6,871 nucleotides of DNA from Nitrospira lenta. GTDB lineage: Bacteria > Nitrospirota > Nitrospiria > Nitrospirales > Nitrospiraceae. Location: positions 1-6,871 of the forward strand of contig CAMDRK010000136.1 in NCBI GenBank assembly GCA_945906715.1, read 5' to 3'. The position numbers were made by a program, and so were the translations under genes. The notes below the pieces were generated by a model. That model did no database searches and was not told where the DNA came from. It saw nothing but the letters and a program-made list of their open reading frames with translations. Positions 1 through 6,272 of the stretch are shown here, piece by piece. Position 1 is the first letter of the stretch. Each line of letters begins with the position of its first letter.

Positions 1-1580
1 CCTAGCGGGTCCAATTCCAGCAGCCGGTCCAGAGCAGATCGGATCAGCAAGCCAACCTCAGTGAGAGCTGTCGGTTCGAACTGCTCGGCTGATGTTCCAT
101 CGAATAGGTCCGGCACGTGAATATGGGATTTCACCAGGGCAAGAAATGCCTCGGTCATGGTTCCAATCGATCCTTGCGCTGGAATAGCCCGGCAGTCATG
201 GATCAGTTGCGACACGATGTCCCACAAGTATGTAAGCTGAGTCGCCTCGAATGTTCCAACCCTTGTCACATCGTCTTCGTCAGATCCTGCCGCTGCATCG
301 CGTAGGATCGACAAACTGGCAGGCGATCCCAACCGCCTCCATTCCACCTCCCCCTTCGTAATACCCAAGGTGTAGACCAGCGAACGCCAGATATCGGGCC
401 GGAGATTCGTGCTGGAGGAGTCAGCGCCCTGTGAGCGACGATAAAAAGGGGCTGTGATCACATCCAGCATGGCCGCGCGGTCGAAGTCGTTCAATGAGAG
501 CGATGCCAGGCGCAAGAGAGCCTTGACCAATGGTTCCCGCACCAGCGGCTTCCCAGCCGTTGACGTGAAGGGCACCAGATGACGATCGAACACCGACTGG
601 AGCCGAGCCTGATAGGGCTCCAGCGTACGAGCCAGCACTCCGATCTCATCGAAACGATAGCCGTTCACCTCGGTCAAGGTCAGGATTTCACGACAGACCG
701 TCGCCAATTCTTCCTCAACCCCGATCACGTTTGTTACGGAGAGTTCAACCAGTTCCGATGTTGCGGTTCGGTCCCCCTCTCCACTCCGATCCTCATGACT
801 GTCTGCTAGAGGAAGAAGATGGCGCTCGAAAAATTGGCGGGCAAAGCGAAAGGCCGAGCGGTCTTGCAATGGAAAATACAACGTGGTCGGCACAACGCGC
901 GTGACCGATTGGAAAAATGACAGCTGGACCTGCGAGAGATCGTAGAAGCCATAGTAGAACAGGCGTTGCAGTCCGGTGACAAACGAGGAACCTGAGAGGT
1001 CCTGGCTGAGTGAGGCAGCCAGGTCATCCGGAGAACCGACTCCGAGCGACCGGCTGGCTTCCTTGATGGCCGCATGCAGCGTAAATATGGAATGGAGCCA
1101 GACTTGGTCTTCTTCCTCAAACACCCCTTCCGCGAGAGCCTTCAATGCCGTCGCCGGCGCAACCACCGCGTCTTTCAAGTCGCGCACCGTCGCCCAGAGA
1201 CCTTTCCAGGTTCCTGGTGAGGGCGGCAGCCGCGTGAGGGGTTCAAGCCCTGGAAGCTTGCGCCGAACCACCTGCCGCACCAATTGCTCACAGAAGAAAT
1301 CGTCGACCAGTTGCAGCAGCGACCCCGGATTGGCCGCAGAGACCGGCGAGAGATCATCCCGTAGACGGAGGGCCAGCTGGTGAAACGTTAGAAAGTGTAC
1401 ATTGAGGAATGCGCGAGGCTCATGACGAGTGAGTACTTCTTTTAGATGTTCGACCAGGGAGGCCGAGGGGACAATGACGGCGAGCGGAGCAAAGGGATTG
1501 CCGGTCTTACAAGACCGAATATCTTCGACCAATGCACGATCGAGAGCAGGATGAAAAGGCCCGGTGACAATGCGAAGCAT
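1..1580 (-). CDS. AddB/RecC-like PD-(D/E)XK nuclease-helicase subunit, N-terminal part
   Basis: The frame is open from an ATG at 1580 to the left edge: 526 residues, no stop, C-terminus missing. The layout fits AddB-type subunits of double-strand-break repair nucleases. TGPFHPALDRAL at residues 6-17 sits where helicase motif I would be but has no GK[S/T]. VIVPS follows at 36-40, then FLTFHQLALRL near 63-73. YYGFYDLSQVQL near 209 matches the degenerate motif II region of AddB/RecC-like proteins. VEEELATVCREI near 287 and the LARTLEPYQARL region resemble the second helicase-like half. Known biology: such subunits pair with a UvrD-like AddA helicase, and AddB carries a C-terminal nuclease domain, which would lie outside this window. 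The start is constrained: a TAG codon directly precedes the ATG in frame. No Shine-Dalgarno is visible; the upstream gap is filled by a heptamer repeat. The family call is good; the exact orthologue is unresolved. Confidence 0.8.
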   Translation of the reverse strand, partial: MLRIVTGPFHPALDRALVEDIRSCKTGNPFAPLAVIVPSASLVEHLKEVLTRHEPRAFLNVHFLTFHQLALRLRDDLSPVSAANPGSLLQLVDDFFCEQLVRQVVRRKLPGLEPLTRLPPSPGTWKGLWATVRDLKDAVVAPATALKALAEGVFEEEDQVWLHSIFTLHAAIKEASRSLGVGSPDDLAASLSQDLSGSSFVTGLQRLFYYGFYDLSQVQLSFFQSVTRVVPTTLYFPLQDRSAFRFARQFFERHLLPLADSHEDRSGEGDRTATSELVELSVTNVIGVEEELATVCREILTLTEVNGYRFDEIGVLARTLEPYQARLQSVFDRHLVPFTSTAGKPLVREPLVKALLRLASLSLNDFDRAAMLDVITAPFYRRSQGADSSSTNLRPDIWRSLVYTLGITKGEVEWRRLGSPASLSILRDAAAGSDEDDVTRVGTFEATQLTYLWDIVSQLIHDCRAIPAQGSIGTMTEAFLALVKSHIHVPDLFDGTSAEQFEPTALTEVGLLIRSALDRLLELDPL

Positions 1581-1590
1581 CTACATAAGA

Positions 1591-1667
1591 AATGGTCAAT
1601 GGTAAATGGTCAATGGTGCATGGCAAATGTCGGATCGACACTCATTCACCATTGACCATTCCACATT
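1591..1667. repeat. Heptamer-built inverted repeat between the CxxC protein and AddB-like genes
   Basis: The left side (1591-1632) reads as six successive 7-bp units, from AATGGTC and AATGGTA, again AATGGTC and AATGGTG, to the decayed CATGGCA and AATGTCG. The right side (1640-1667) holds four units in inverse orientation, including CACCATT and GACCATT. The best arms are 14 bp and perfectly complementary: 1605-1618 against 1647-1660. A direct 14-bp repeat (1591-1604 and 1605-1618) differs only in its last base. The element occupies most of the 97-nt gap between two same-strand genes. It could fold in the transcript as a hairpin, acting as an attenuator or mRNA stabiliser, or it may be a selfish intergenic repeat. 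Its function is not known. Confidence 0.85.
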
Positions 1668-1677
1668 ATTGCGTGAG

Positions 1678-1836
1678 CTATCCGGTTTCCGGCCCCATCA
1701 GCTCACCGTTGCAATCCATACAGCCCCAGTCGCCATCGATGAACCCCATCGGGTCGCCACACATAGGGCACTCGGGAGGCGGCCCCTTGTCGATAACGGG
1801 GAGTTCGGGGAGTTCAAAGTCGTCATCGTCAGCCAT
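1678..1836 (-). CDS. 52-residue acidic protein with two CxxC pairs (zinc-ribbon-like)
   Basis: The ATG at 1836 is preceded by a purine-rich GGGGAGAAGGA tract ending about 7 nt upstream, a good ribosome binding site; the stop is TAG at 1680-1678. The product begins with an acidic stretch (MADDDDFELPELP). It then carries CPMCG (C23, C26) and CMDCNG (C39, C42), separated by a glycine-rich loop with a tryptophan. Four cysteines in this spacing suggest a zinc-knuckle or zinc-ribbon fold, or an iron site. There is no signal peptide or membrane segment, so it is probably cytoplasmic. It begins 17 nt after the stop of the thioredoxin-like gene, so the two are probably co-transcribed, and a redox or metal-linked role is possible but unproven. 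I do not recognise a named family. The strong binding site and tight spacing argue that it is a real gene. Confidence 0.75.
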   Translation of the reverse strand: MADDDDFELPELPVIDKGPPPECPMCGDPMGFIDGDWGCMDCNGELMGPETG

Positions 1837-1853
1837 GGAGTTATCCTTCTCCC

Positions 1854-2117
1854 CTATTCGCGCGGTTTCATCTTGAGTAACAAGGCCTTTTCGGCACTTT
1901 CCCGGCTCGGCACACCAACGAACGTCAGCCGCCCATCGATAATAGTGGCTGGCACCGCCCTGACCGCATGCCGATCGGCAAGGCTCCGTCCATCCTCAGT
2001 GGTGATATCGACCTCGCGATAGCTAAAGCTATACTTCACTCGCAACTGCTTCCACAGACTCTTGGCCGAAGGACAGGCCCCGCAGCTTGGTGAGACTAAT
2101 AGCAAAATGTTCGGCAC
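1854..2117 (-). CDS. Small thioredoxin/glutaredoxin-like protein
   Basis: This 87-residue protein has a compact thioredoxin-like fold signature. It has a first beta strand (NILLLVSP), a CGAC redox pair at residues 12-15 followed by PSAKSLWKQL in a helix, a second strand ending REVDIT near 34-39, the cis-proline motif AVPATII at 54-60, and a last strand and helix (GRLTFVGVPSRESAEKAL). The length matches glutaredoxin-sized members of the superfamily. It probably handles thiol-disulfide exchange in the cytoplasm, but the partner is unknown. I chose the GTG at 2117 because GGAGG lies 6 nt upstream and the fold starts there. A longer frame to 2207 would add an unlikely N-terminus reading through that binding site and the candidate promoter. 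It is the first gene of the leftward group. The superfamily call is sure; the specific role is not. Confidence 0.82.
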   Translation of the reverse strand: MPNILLLVSPSCGACPSAKSLWKQLRVKYSFSYREVDITTEDGRSLADRHAVRAVPATIIDGRLTFVGVPSRESAEKALLLKMKPRE

Positions 2118-2123
2118 AGGTTT

Positions 2124-2128
2124 CCTCC
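2124..2128 (-). promoter_or_regulatory. Shine-Dalgarno fixing the GTG start of the thioredoxin-like gene
   Basis: On the minus strand this reads GGAGG, with 6 nt before the GTG at 2117-2115. No comparable site serves the upstream in-frame start at 2207, so it decides the start codon. Confidence 0.75.
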
Positions 2129-2140
2129 AATAGTTGCGCG

Positions 2141-2170
2141 ATCTTAACATCCGGTCGGAGGGGGGAGCAA
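2141..2170 (-). promoter_or_regulatory. Candidate promoter of the thioredoxin-like gene
   Basis: On the minus strand, TAAGAT (2146-2141) is a plausible -10 box and carries an extended TGT just upstream (TGTTAAGAT). TTGCTC (2170-2165), 18 bp further upstream, keeps the TTG of a -35 box. Transcription would start near 2134-2136, leaving a short leader of about 17-20 nt that still contains the GGAGG site. It was assigned by eye only, and the -35 match is weak. Confidence 0.4.
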
Positions 2171-2172
2171 TG

Positions 2173-2186
2173 GACCATCGATGGTC
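2173..2186. promoter_or_regulatory. Perfect 14-bp palindrome in the divergent intergenic region
   Basis: GACCATCGATGGTC is its own reverse complement. It lies just upstream of the candidate -35 box of the leftward promoter and about 200 nt before rpsB. This is a reasonable place for a dimeric regulator to bind, but no regulator is identified and chance cannot be excluded. Confidence 0.3.
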
Positions 2187-2247
2187 TTGCAAGCTGACGG
2201 CCAGCATGATACCGTGCCAAGGCTTTGACGCTTAGGGGCCGTCTCCT

Positions 2248-2358
2248 CTCCGCACAATCTCGTGCGTGGAGGAACAGTATCAAATTCATATCGACGTCAC
2301 GGACGTCGCTCGACTTGAGAATAAGGGGGCCAGTCCCCCTCGCCTGCGTCAGTAGGCG
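2248..2358 (+). promoter_or_regulatory. Structured leader upstream of rpsB (four predicted hairpins)
   Basis: Four short stems lie in series in front of rpsB. The first is CTCCGCAC with GTGCG plus GAG (2248-2255 / 2262-2271, two-base bulge). The second is CGACGTC with GACGTCG (2292-2298 / 2302-2308). The third is AGGGGG with CCCCCT (2324-2329 / 2335-2340). The fourth is CGCCT with AGGCG (2341-2345 / 2354-2358). CCCCTC at 2336-2341 can instead pair with GAGGGG at 2372-2377, which overlaps the rpsB ribosome binding site. Known biology: rpsB leaders in several bacteria are bound by S2 for feedback control. Inference: this leader may do the same. I do not recognise a specific Rfam family here, and the operon's promoter was not found with confidence. 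Confidence 0.4.
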
Positions 2359-2375
2359 CTCTGCAAGTCTTGAGG

Positions 2376-2383
2376 GGAGGTGA
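2376..2383 (+). promoter_or_regulatory. Strong Shine-Dalgarno of rpsB
   Basis: GGAGGTGA is fully complementary to the 16S rRNA 3' tail and lies 4 nt before the ATG at 2388. It rules out the TTG at 2370 as the start, because that codon lies upstream of the site. Confidence 0.85.
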
Positions 2384-2387
2384 AGGC

Positions 2388-3161
2388 ATGGGAGTGGTTT
2401 CAATCAAGGAATTGTTAGAAGCAGGAGTCCATTTCGGGCACCAGACGAACCGGTGGAACCCGAAGATGAAGAAGTTCCTCTTTGGAGAACGCAACGGCAT
2501 CTATATCATCGACCTTCAGCAAACACTGGCTCGGATGGAACAAGCCTATGCCTTCGTCCGCGACACCGTGGCCGCCGGCCAAACGGTGCTGTTTGTCGGA
2601 ACTAAGCGGCAGGCCGCTGAAATCCTTGAAGAAGAAGCCTTGCGTGCCAACATGTTCTTCGTCAACCAGCGCTGGCTCGGCGGGATGCTCACGAACTTCC
2701 AGACCATACGGAAGAGCATCGATAAGATGAAGAAGATGGAGCTCAAGCTGGCGGACCCCAGCCAATACGGCCTGAAGAAAAAAGAAATCATGAAAATGCA
2801 GAAAGCGATCGTCAAGCTCCAGAAGTATCTGAGCGGCATCAAGGACATGCGTGGTGTGCCAGGAGCTGTCTTCGTCCTCGATACCCGCATCGAACACCTG
2901 GCCGTACAGGAAGCGAAGCGGTTGGAGATTCCGTTGATCGCGATCCTGGACTCGAACTGCGACCCGGACCACATCACTTACCCGATCCCTGGAAACGACG
3001 ACGCAATCCGCTCCATCAAGCTCATCACCTCTCTTATTGCCAACGCCTGCATTGAAGGCGCTCATTTGAGGACCCAGCGCGACGAAGCGGAGTTCAAACC
3101 CGTTCCCGTAGTAGGAGACAAAGCCGCGGCCGTCAGCGTGGCGAGCGCCCCGGCTTCATAG
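2388..3161 (+). CDS. rpsB: 30S ribosomal protein S2
   Basis: This 257-residue protein binds the 30S subunit late in assembly, at the head-body junction, and is needed for S1 docking. The N-terminus (VSIKELLEAGVHFGHQ) and the following TNRWNPKM form the first S2 signature near residues 10-26. NGIYIIDLQQT, LFVGTKRQA and RWLGGMLTNF follow in canonical order. The second signature comes near 165-200 (PGAVFVLDTRIEHLAVQEA, then ILDSNCDPD), with PIPGNDDAIRSI after it. The C-terminal tail is alanine- and valine-rich and of low complexity, as is common for this protein. The length is normal for the family. The start at 2388 is fixed by the strong GGAGGTGA site. It is the first gene of the rightward operon, and its structured leader suggests translational feedback. 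Confidence 0.98.
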   Translation: MGVVSIKELLEAGVHFGHQTNRWNPKMKKFLFGERNGIYIIDLQQTLARMEQAYAFVRDTVAAGQTVLFVGTKRQAAEILEEEALRANMFFVNQRWLGGMLTNFQTIRKSIDKMKKMELKLADPSQYGLKKKEIMKMQKAIVKLQKYLSGIKDMRGVPGAVFVLDTRIEHLAVQEAKRLEIPLIAILDSNCDPDHITYPIPGNDDAIRSIKLITSLIANACIEGAHLRTQRDEAEFKPVPVVGDKAAAVSVASAPAS

Positions 3162-3220
3162 CGCCGGACATCGCAGGCTCGACAACATTACTCACTGTTG
3201 ATCAAGAAGGACCGTTACGT

Positions 3221-3817
3221 ATGGCTGGATCAAGTCAGCTTGTCAAAGAACTGAGAGAAAAAACCGGCGCCGGCATCCTGGATTGCCAAAAAGCGCTCAC
3301 CGAGAATAACGACGATATGGAGAAGGCCGTCGATTACCTGCGCCAAAAAGGCTTGGCCGCCGCGCTGAAAAAATCAGGCCGCGAGACCAACCAAGGCCTC
3401 GTGCATGCCTATATCCACATGGGCGGAAAAATCGGTGTGCTCATCGAGGTCAACTGTGAAACCGACTTCGTGGCCCGCAATGAAGAGTTTAAATCGTTCG
3501 TCAACGATCTGGCCCTCCAGGTCGCTGCCGGGAAACCCTCCTATGTCAAACGGGAGGAAATTCCCGCTTCGCTCATCGAGAAAGAGCGATCGATTTATGA
3601 AGGACAGGCCAAAGAAATGGGCAAGCCCCCGGCTGCATGGCCGAAAATCGTCGAAGGCAAGCTGGAAAAGTTCATTCAGGAAAGCTGCTTGATTGAACAG
3701 TCTTTCGTCAAGGATCCCGCCGTCACCATCAAGGATCTCCTTGCGCTGAAGATCGCAAAAATCGGTGAGAACATGAATATCCGCCGCTTTACACGGTACC
3801 AATTAGGCGAAGCATGA
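3221..3817 (+). CDS. tsf: Elongation factor Ts (short form)
   Basis: EF-Ts is the cytoplasmic nucleotide exchange factor that releases GDP from EF-Tu. The N-terminal UBA-like domain is clear at residues 5-55, with LREKTGAGILDCQKAL and AVDYLRQKGLAAALKKSGR. The core contact motif TDFVARN is at 81-87, preceded by GVLIEVNCE. The C-terminal IAKIGENMNIRRF matches the family's end. At 198 residues it is the compact form, shorter than the 283-residue E. coli protein, and lacks the long insertions. AGAAGGA ends 9 nt before the ATG. The 59-nt gap after rpsB holds a weak CAACA/TGTTG stem (3183-3187 / 3196-3200) and no convincing terminator, so read-through from rpsB is expected. The stop overlaps the pyrH start. 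Confidence 0.97.
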   Translation: MAGSSQLVKELREKTGAGILDCQKALTENNDDMEKAVDYLRQKGLAAALKKSGRETNQGLVHAYIHMGGKIGVLIEVNCETDFVARNEEFKSFVNDLALQVAAGKPSYVKREEIPASLIEKERSIYEGQAKEMGKPPAAWPKIVEGKLEKFIQESCLIEQSFVKDPAVTIKDLLALKIAKIGENMNIRRFTRYQLGEA

Positions 3818-4539
3818 ACTCTGCGAACTATCGGCGCATCCTCCTCAAAGTAAGCGGAGAGATGTTGGCCGGTGAGCAGGGTTACGGCATCCAGCCATCC
3901 ATCCTTGAGGGCCTCGCTTCGGAAATCGCCTCCGTCGTGGCTCTCGACATCGAAGTCGCCGTGGTCATCGGAGGCGGCAATATTTTTCGCGGTATTGCCG
4001 CCAGCGCATCCGGCATGGAGCGAGCCTCCGCAGACTACATGGGGATGCTCGCCACCGTGCTCAATGCCTTAGCCCTCCAAAATGCGCTTGAGCGCGCCGG
4101 CATAATCACGCGAGTCCAGTCCGCGATCGAAATGCGTCAGCTGGCTGAGGGGTATATCCGCCGGCGCGCCATTCGTCATCTTGAGAAAAAACGCGTCGTC
4201 ATCTTCGCGGGCGGCACAGGAAATCCCTACTTCTCAACCGATACCGCAGCAGCGCTCAGGGCGATGGAGATCGGAGCCCAGGTCATCATGAAAGGGACCA
4301 AGGTCGACGGGATCTACGATGCCGATCCCGTGAAGAATCCCACCGCCAAGAAGTATCAGACCATCTCCTTTCTCTCGATCTTAAATCAGAACTTAAAAGT
4401 GATGGACGCCACGGCCATCAGCCTCTGCATGGATAACAACCTTCCGCTCATCGTGTTCAATCTGAAAGAACAAGGCAACTTCAAACGCATCGCCACCGGC
4501 GAAGCGATCGGAACCTTTGTCACCCCCGATCGCCGCTGA
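3814..4539 (+). CDS. pyrH: UMP kinase
   Basis: PyrH phosphorylates UMP to UDP with ATP, feeding all pyrimidine nucleotides; it is a cytoplasmic hexamer of the amino acid kinase family. The phosphate-binding start RILLKVSGEMLAG spans residues 8-20. GGGNIFRG is at 53-60, ADYMGMLATVLNALALQ at 73-89, and the UMP-binding GTGNPYFSTDTAA at 134-146. KGTKVDGIYDADPVKNP is at 160-176 and the C-terminal FKRIATGEAIGT at 223-234. The length of 241 residues is typical. The ATG at 3814 lies in an ATGA overlap with the tsf stop, and only a weak purine stretch precedes it, so translation is probably coupled to tsf. No key residue appears to be missing. Confidence 0.98.
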   Translation: MNSANYRRILLKVSGEMLAGEQGYGIQPSILEGLASEIASVVALDIEVAVVIGGGNIFRGIAASASGMERASADYMGMLATVLNALALQNALERAGIITRVQSAIEMRQLAEGYIRRRAIRHLEKKRVVIFAGGTGNPYFSTDTAAALRAMEIGAQVIMKGTKVDGIYDADPVKNPTAKKYQTISFLSILNQNLKVMDATAISLCMDNNLPLIVFNLKEQGNFKRIATGEAIGTFVTPDRR

Positions 4540-4557
4540 CATTCCGGGGAGTCTTTC

Positions 4558-5121
4558 ATGTCCAACCCTGCTGCCATACATCAAAAGGTCACGGAAAAGA
4601 TGGAGTCCGCGCTGGAACATCTCAAGCGTGATTTGTCCGGCTTGCGGACAGGCCGGGCGTCAGTCGCCCTCTTCGACGGCGTTCGGGTCGACTACTACGG
4701 CACGATGACCCCGCTGAAACAGGTCGCCAGTATTTCAACTCCGGAGGCCCGCCTCATCACCATCCAGCCATGGGAACCTGCTTTGATTAAGGAAATCGAA
4801 AAGGCCCTGGCGGGATCGGGCCTCGGCATCACTCCGTCCAACGATGGAAAGCTCATTCGCGTTCCCCTTCCGCCGCTCACCGAAGAACGGCGCAAAGAAC
4901 TCAGCAAGATCTGCAAAAAACACGGTGAAGACACGAAAGTCGTCATACGAGGGTTTCGTCGAGATGCCAACGAAGAGTTGAAGAAACTGCAAAAGGATGC
5001 CAAGCTCACGGAAGACGAACTGCGAAAGTCCGAAGCCGACACCCAGAAGCTGACCGACCAGTACATTCAAAAAATCGACGACGTGGTAAAGAAAAAAGAA
5101 CAAGAAATCATGGAAGTGTGA
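4558..5121 (+). CDS. frr: Ribosome recycling factor
   Basis: RRF works with EF-G to split post-termination ribosomes. The 187 residues match the usual size of about 185. The family's conserved order is present: LRTGRAS at 29-35 in the first long helix, YYGTMTPLKQVASI at 46-59, TPEARLITIQPWE at 61-73, ITPSNDGKLIRVPLPPLTEERR at 91-112 with breaks at the expected loop, and the RRDAN motif at 134-138. A highly charged lysine- and glutamate-rich helix closes the protein. The binding site GGGGAG lies 8 nt before the ATG, and the gap to pyrH is only 18 nt. The last codons overlap the alr start through GTGA. It is the standard fourth gene of the rpsB-tsf-pyrH-frr cluster. Confidence 0.98.
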   Translation: MSNPAAIHQKVTEKMESALEHLKRDLSGLRTGRASVALFDGVRVDYYGTMTPLKQVASISTPEARLITIQPWEPALIKEIEKALAGSGLGITPSNDGKLIRVPLPPLTEERRKELSKICKKHGEDTKVVIRGFRRDANEELKKLQKDAKLTEDELRKSEADTQKLTDQYIQKIDDVVKKKEQEIMEV

Positions 5122-6250
5122 CCTCCATTTCGACCTTGGTACCCACCTACGCCACCGTCAATCTCGCGGCACTTGCCCATAATCTCTCTCGCATCAAGCG
5201 CTACCTCTGTCCTGGCTGCGAGGTCATGGCGATCGTCAAGGCCAATGCGTACGGACATGGAGCGGTCGAGATCGCTCAGTCACTTGCCCGCCAAGGCATC
5301 GGACAGTTTGCCGTCGCTTCTCTCGACGAAGGGATCGAACTCCGTCTAGCCGGTCTCACAGCCTCGATCGTCGTTCTGGGAGCGCTCTTTGAGGAACAAA
5401 TAGCCGACCTGATCGCGCACAAGCTGACCCCGGTTGTCAGCGATGGGCGAATCCTTCCCACCTTGGCCAAGGCAGCTCATTCACAGCCGGCTCCCTACCC
5501 GATTCACCTCAAGGTCGAAACCGGGATGGGCCGGCTAGGATTTTCTCTGGAAGAGCTCCTCACAGTCCTCGACAACCCTCTCTTGCACAGTCCCCTCAAA
5601 GTTGAAGGGCTAATGACCCACCTGGCCGATGCAGATGGAGCAGACAGTACCTTTACGGAACGGCAACTCGAATCATTTAATGCCCTGCTGGAACAAATCC
5701 GACTACGTGGTCTCACTGTCCCGCTGGTGCATGCGGCAAACAGTGCCGCCATCGTCAGGTTTCCCGCCGCGCATTTTCGCTCGTGCGCCCGGGCATCATG
5801 CTCTATGGGTATCACACCCTGCCCGCATCAATACCAGATCCCGACCTCAGACCCGTCCTCTCACTTCACACCACAGTCGCCCAACTGCGGACCATTCCAC
5901 AGGGGTCCTCTGTCAGCTATAACGGAACATTCGTCGCGCAACGACAGACCCGCATCGCGGTACTGCCGATCGGCTATGCCGATGGCTATAGCCGGCGGCT
6001 CTCCCATCGCGGATCAGTCTTGATTCAGGGACGGCGCGCCCCAATCGTCGGTCTGGTCTGCATGGATATGATCATGGTGGATGTCACCGACCTCGCGCCG
6101 GTGCAAGTGGGCGAGACCGTCACACTGATCGGTCAGCAGGGAAATGAATCGATCTGGGCGGACAAAGTGGCAAGCTGGATCGGCACGATCCCCTATGAAG
6201 TCCTCTGCGGAATAGGCTCCCGCGTTCCACGGCTCTACGAATCGGCCTGA
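5118..6250 (+). pseudogene. alr: Alanine racemase, interrupted by an apparent one-base deletion
   Basis: Alr interconverts L- and D-alanine with pyridoxal phosphate, supplying D-alanine for peptidoglycan. The first frame opens at GTG 5118, overlapping the frr stop (GTGA). It holds AIVKANAYGHG with the cofactor lysine K41, ETGMGRLGF near 134-142 and VHAANSAAIVRFPAAHF. After CGC at 5778-5780, homology jumps to the frame beginning GTG 5783 (RPGIMLYGY). That frame runs through VSYNGTF with the catalytic tyrosine, PIGYADGYSRR and CMDMIMVDVTD to the TGA at 6250. Adding one base near 5780-5782 restores HFRLVRPG and a product of about 377 residues, the normal length. Without it the first frame runs into nonsense and stops at 6023. 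TTG 5136 is an alternative start. All catalytic residues survive, so a sequencing or assembly error is as likely as a true pseudogene. The family call is certain; its functional state is not. Confidence 0.9.
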
Positions 6251-6272
6251 CGCACCAGACGGGCACAATCAG

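Noticed and set aside
806..1120. Minus-strand open frame of 104 residues
   Set aside because: It lies in another frame of the same strand as the AddB-like gene, which shows family motifs and stays open for the full 1580 nt.
976..1383. Plus-strand open frame of 135 residues
   Set aside because: It is antisense to the AddB-like gene, is rich in serine and arginine with no recognisable motif, and is explained as a shadow of the minus-strand coding sequence.
1591..1667. CRISPR array or insertion-sequence end
   Set aside because: The units are 7 bp without spacers and are arranged forward then inverted, and no transposase or target duplication is visible nearby.
1592..2022. Plus-strand frames starting inside the heptamer repeat
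   Set aside because: Their starts come from repeated ATGG units in the palindrome, and they run antisense to the CxxC and thioredoxin-like genes.
2187..2215. TTGCAA with TACCGT 17 bp downstream as a rpsB promoter
   Set aside because: The -10 box matches only about three of six consensus bases. TTGACG at 2225-2230 has no partner at a proper spacing either, so no plus-strand promoter is claimed.
2029..2403. Minus-strand frame of 124 residues spanning the rpsB leader
   Set aside because: It overlaps the rpsB start and the thioredoxin-like gene, and has no family motif or ribosome binding site.
2415..3065. Long minus-strand open frame of 216 residues
   Set aside because: It is antisense to rpsB, which is unmistakable; codon bias in the real gene creates the long opposite frame.
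5771..5786. Programmed -1 frameshift in alr
   Set aside because: A -1 shift would give the right protein, but no in-frame X XXY YYZ slippery site or obvious downstream structure is visible, and programmed shifting is not known for alr.
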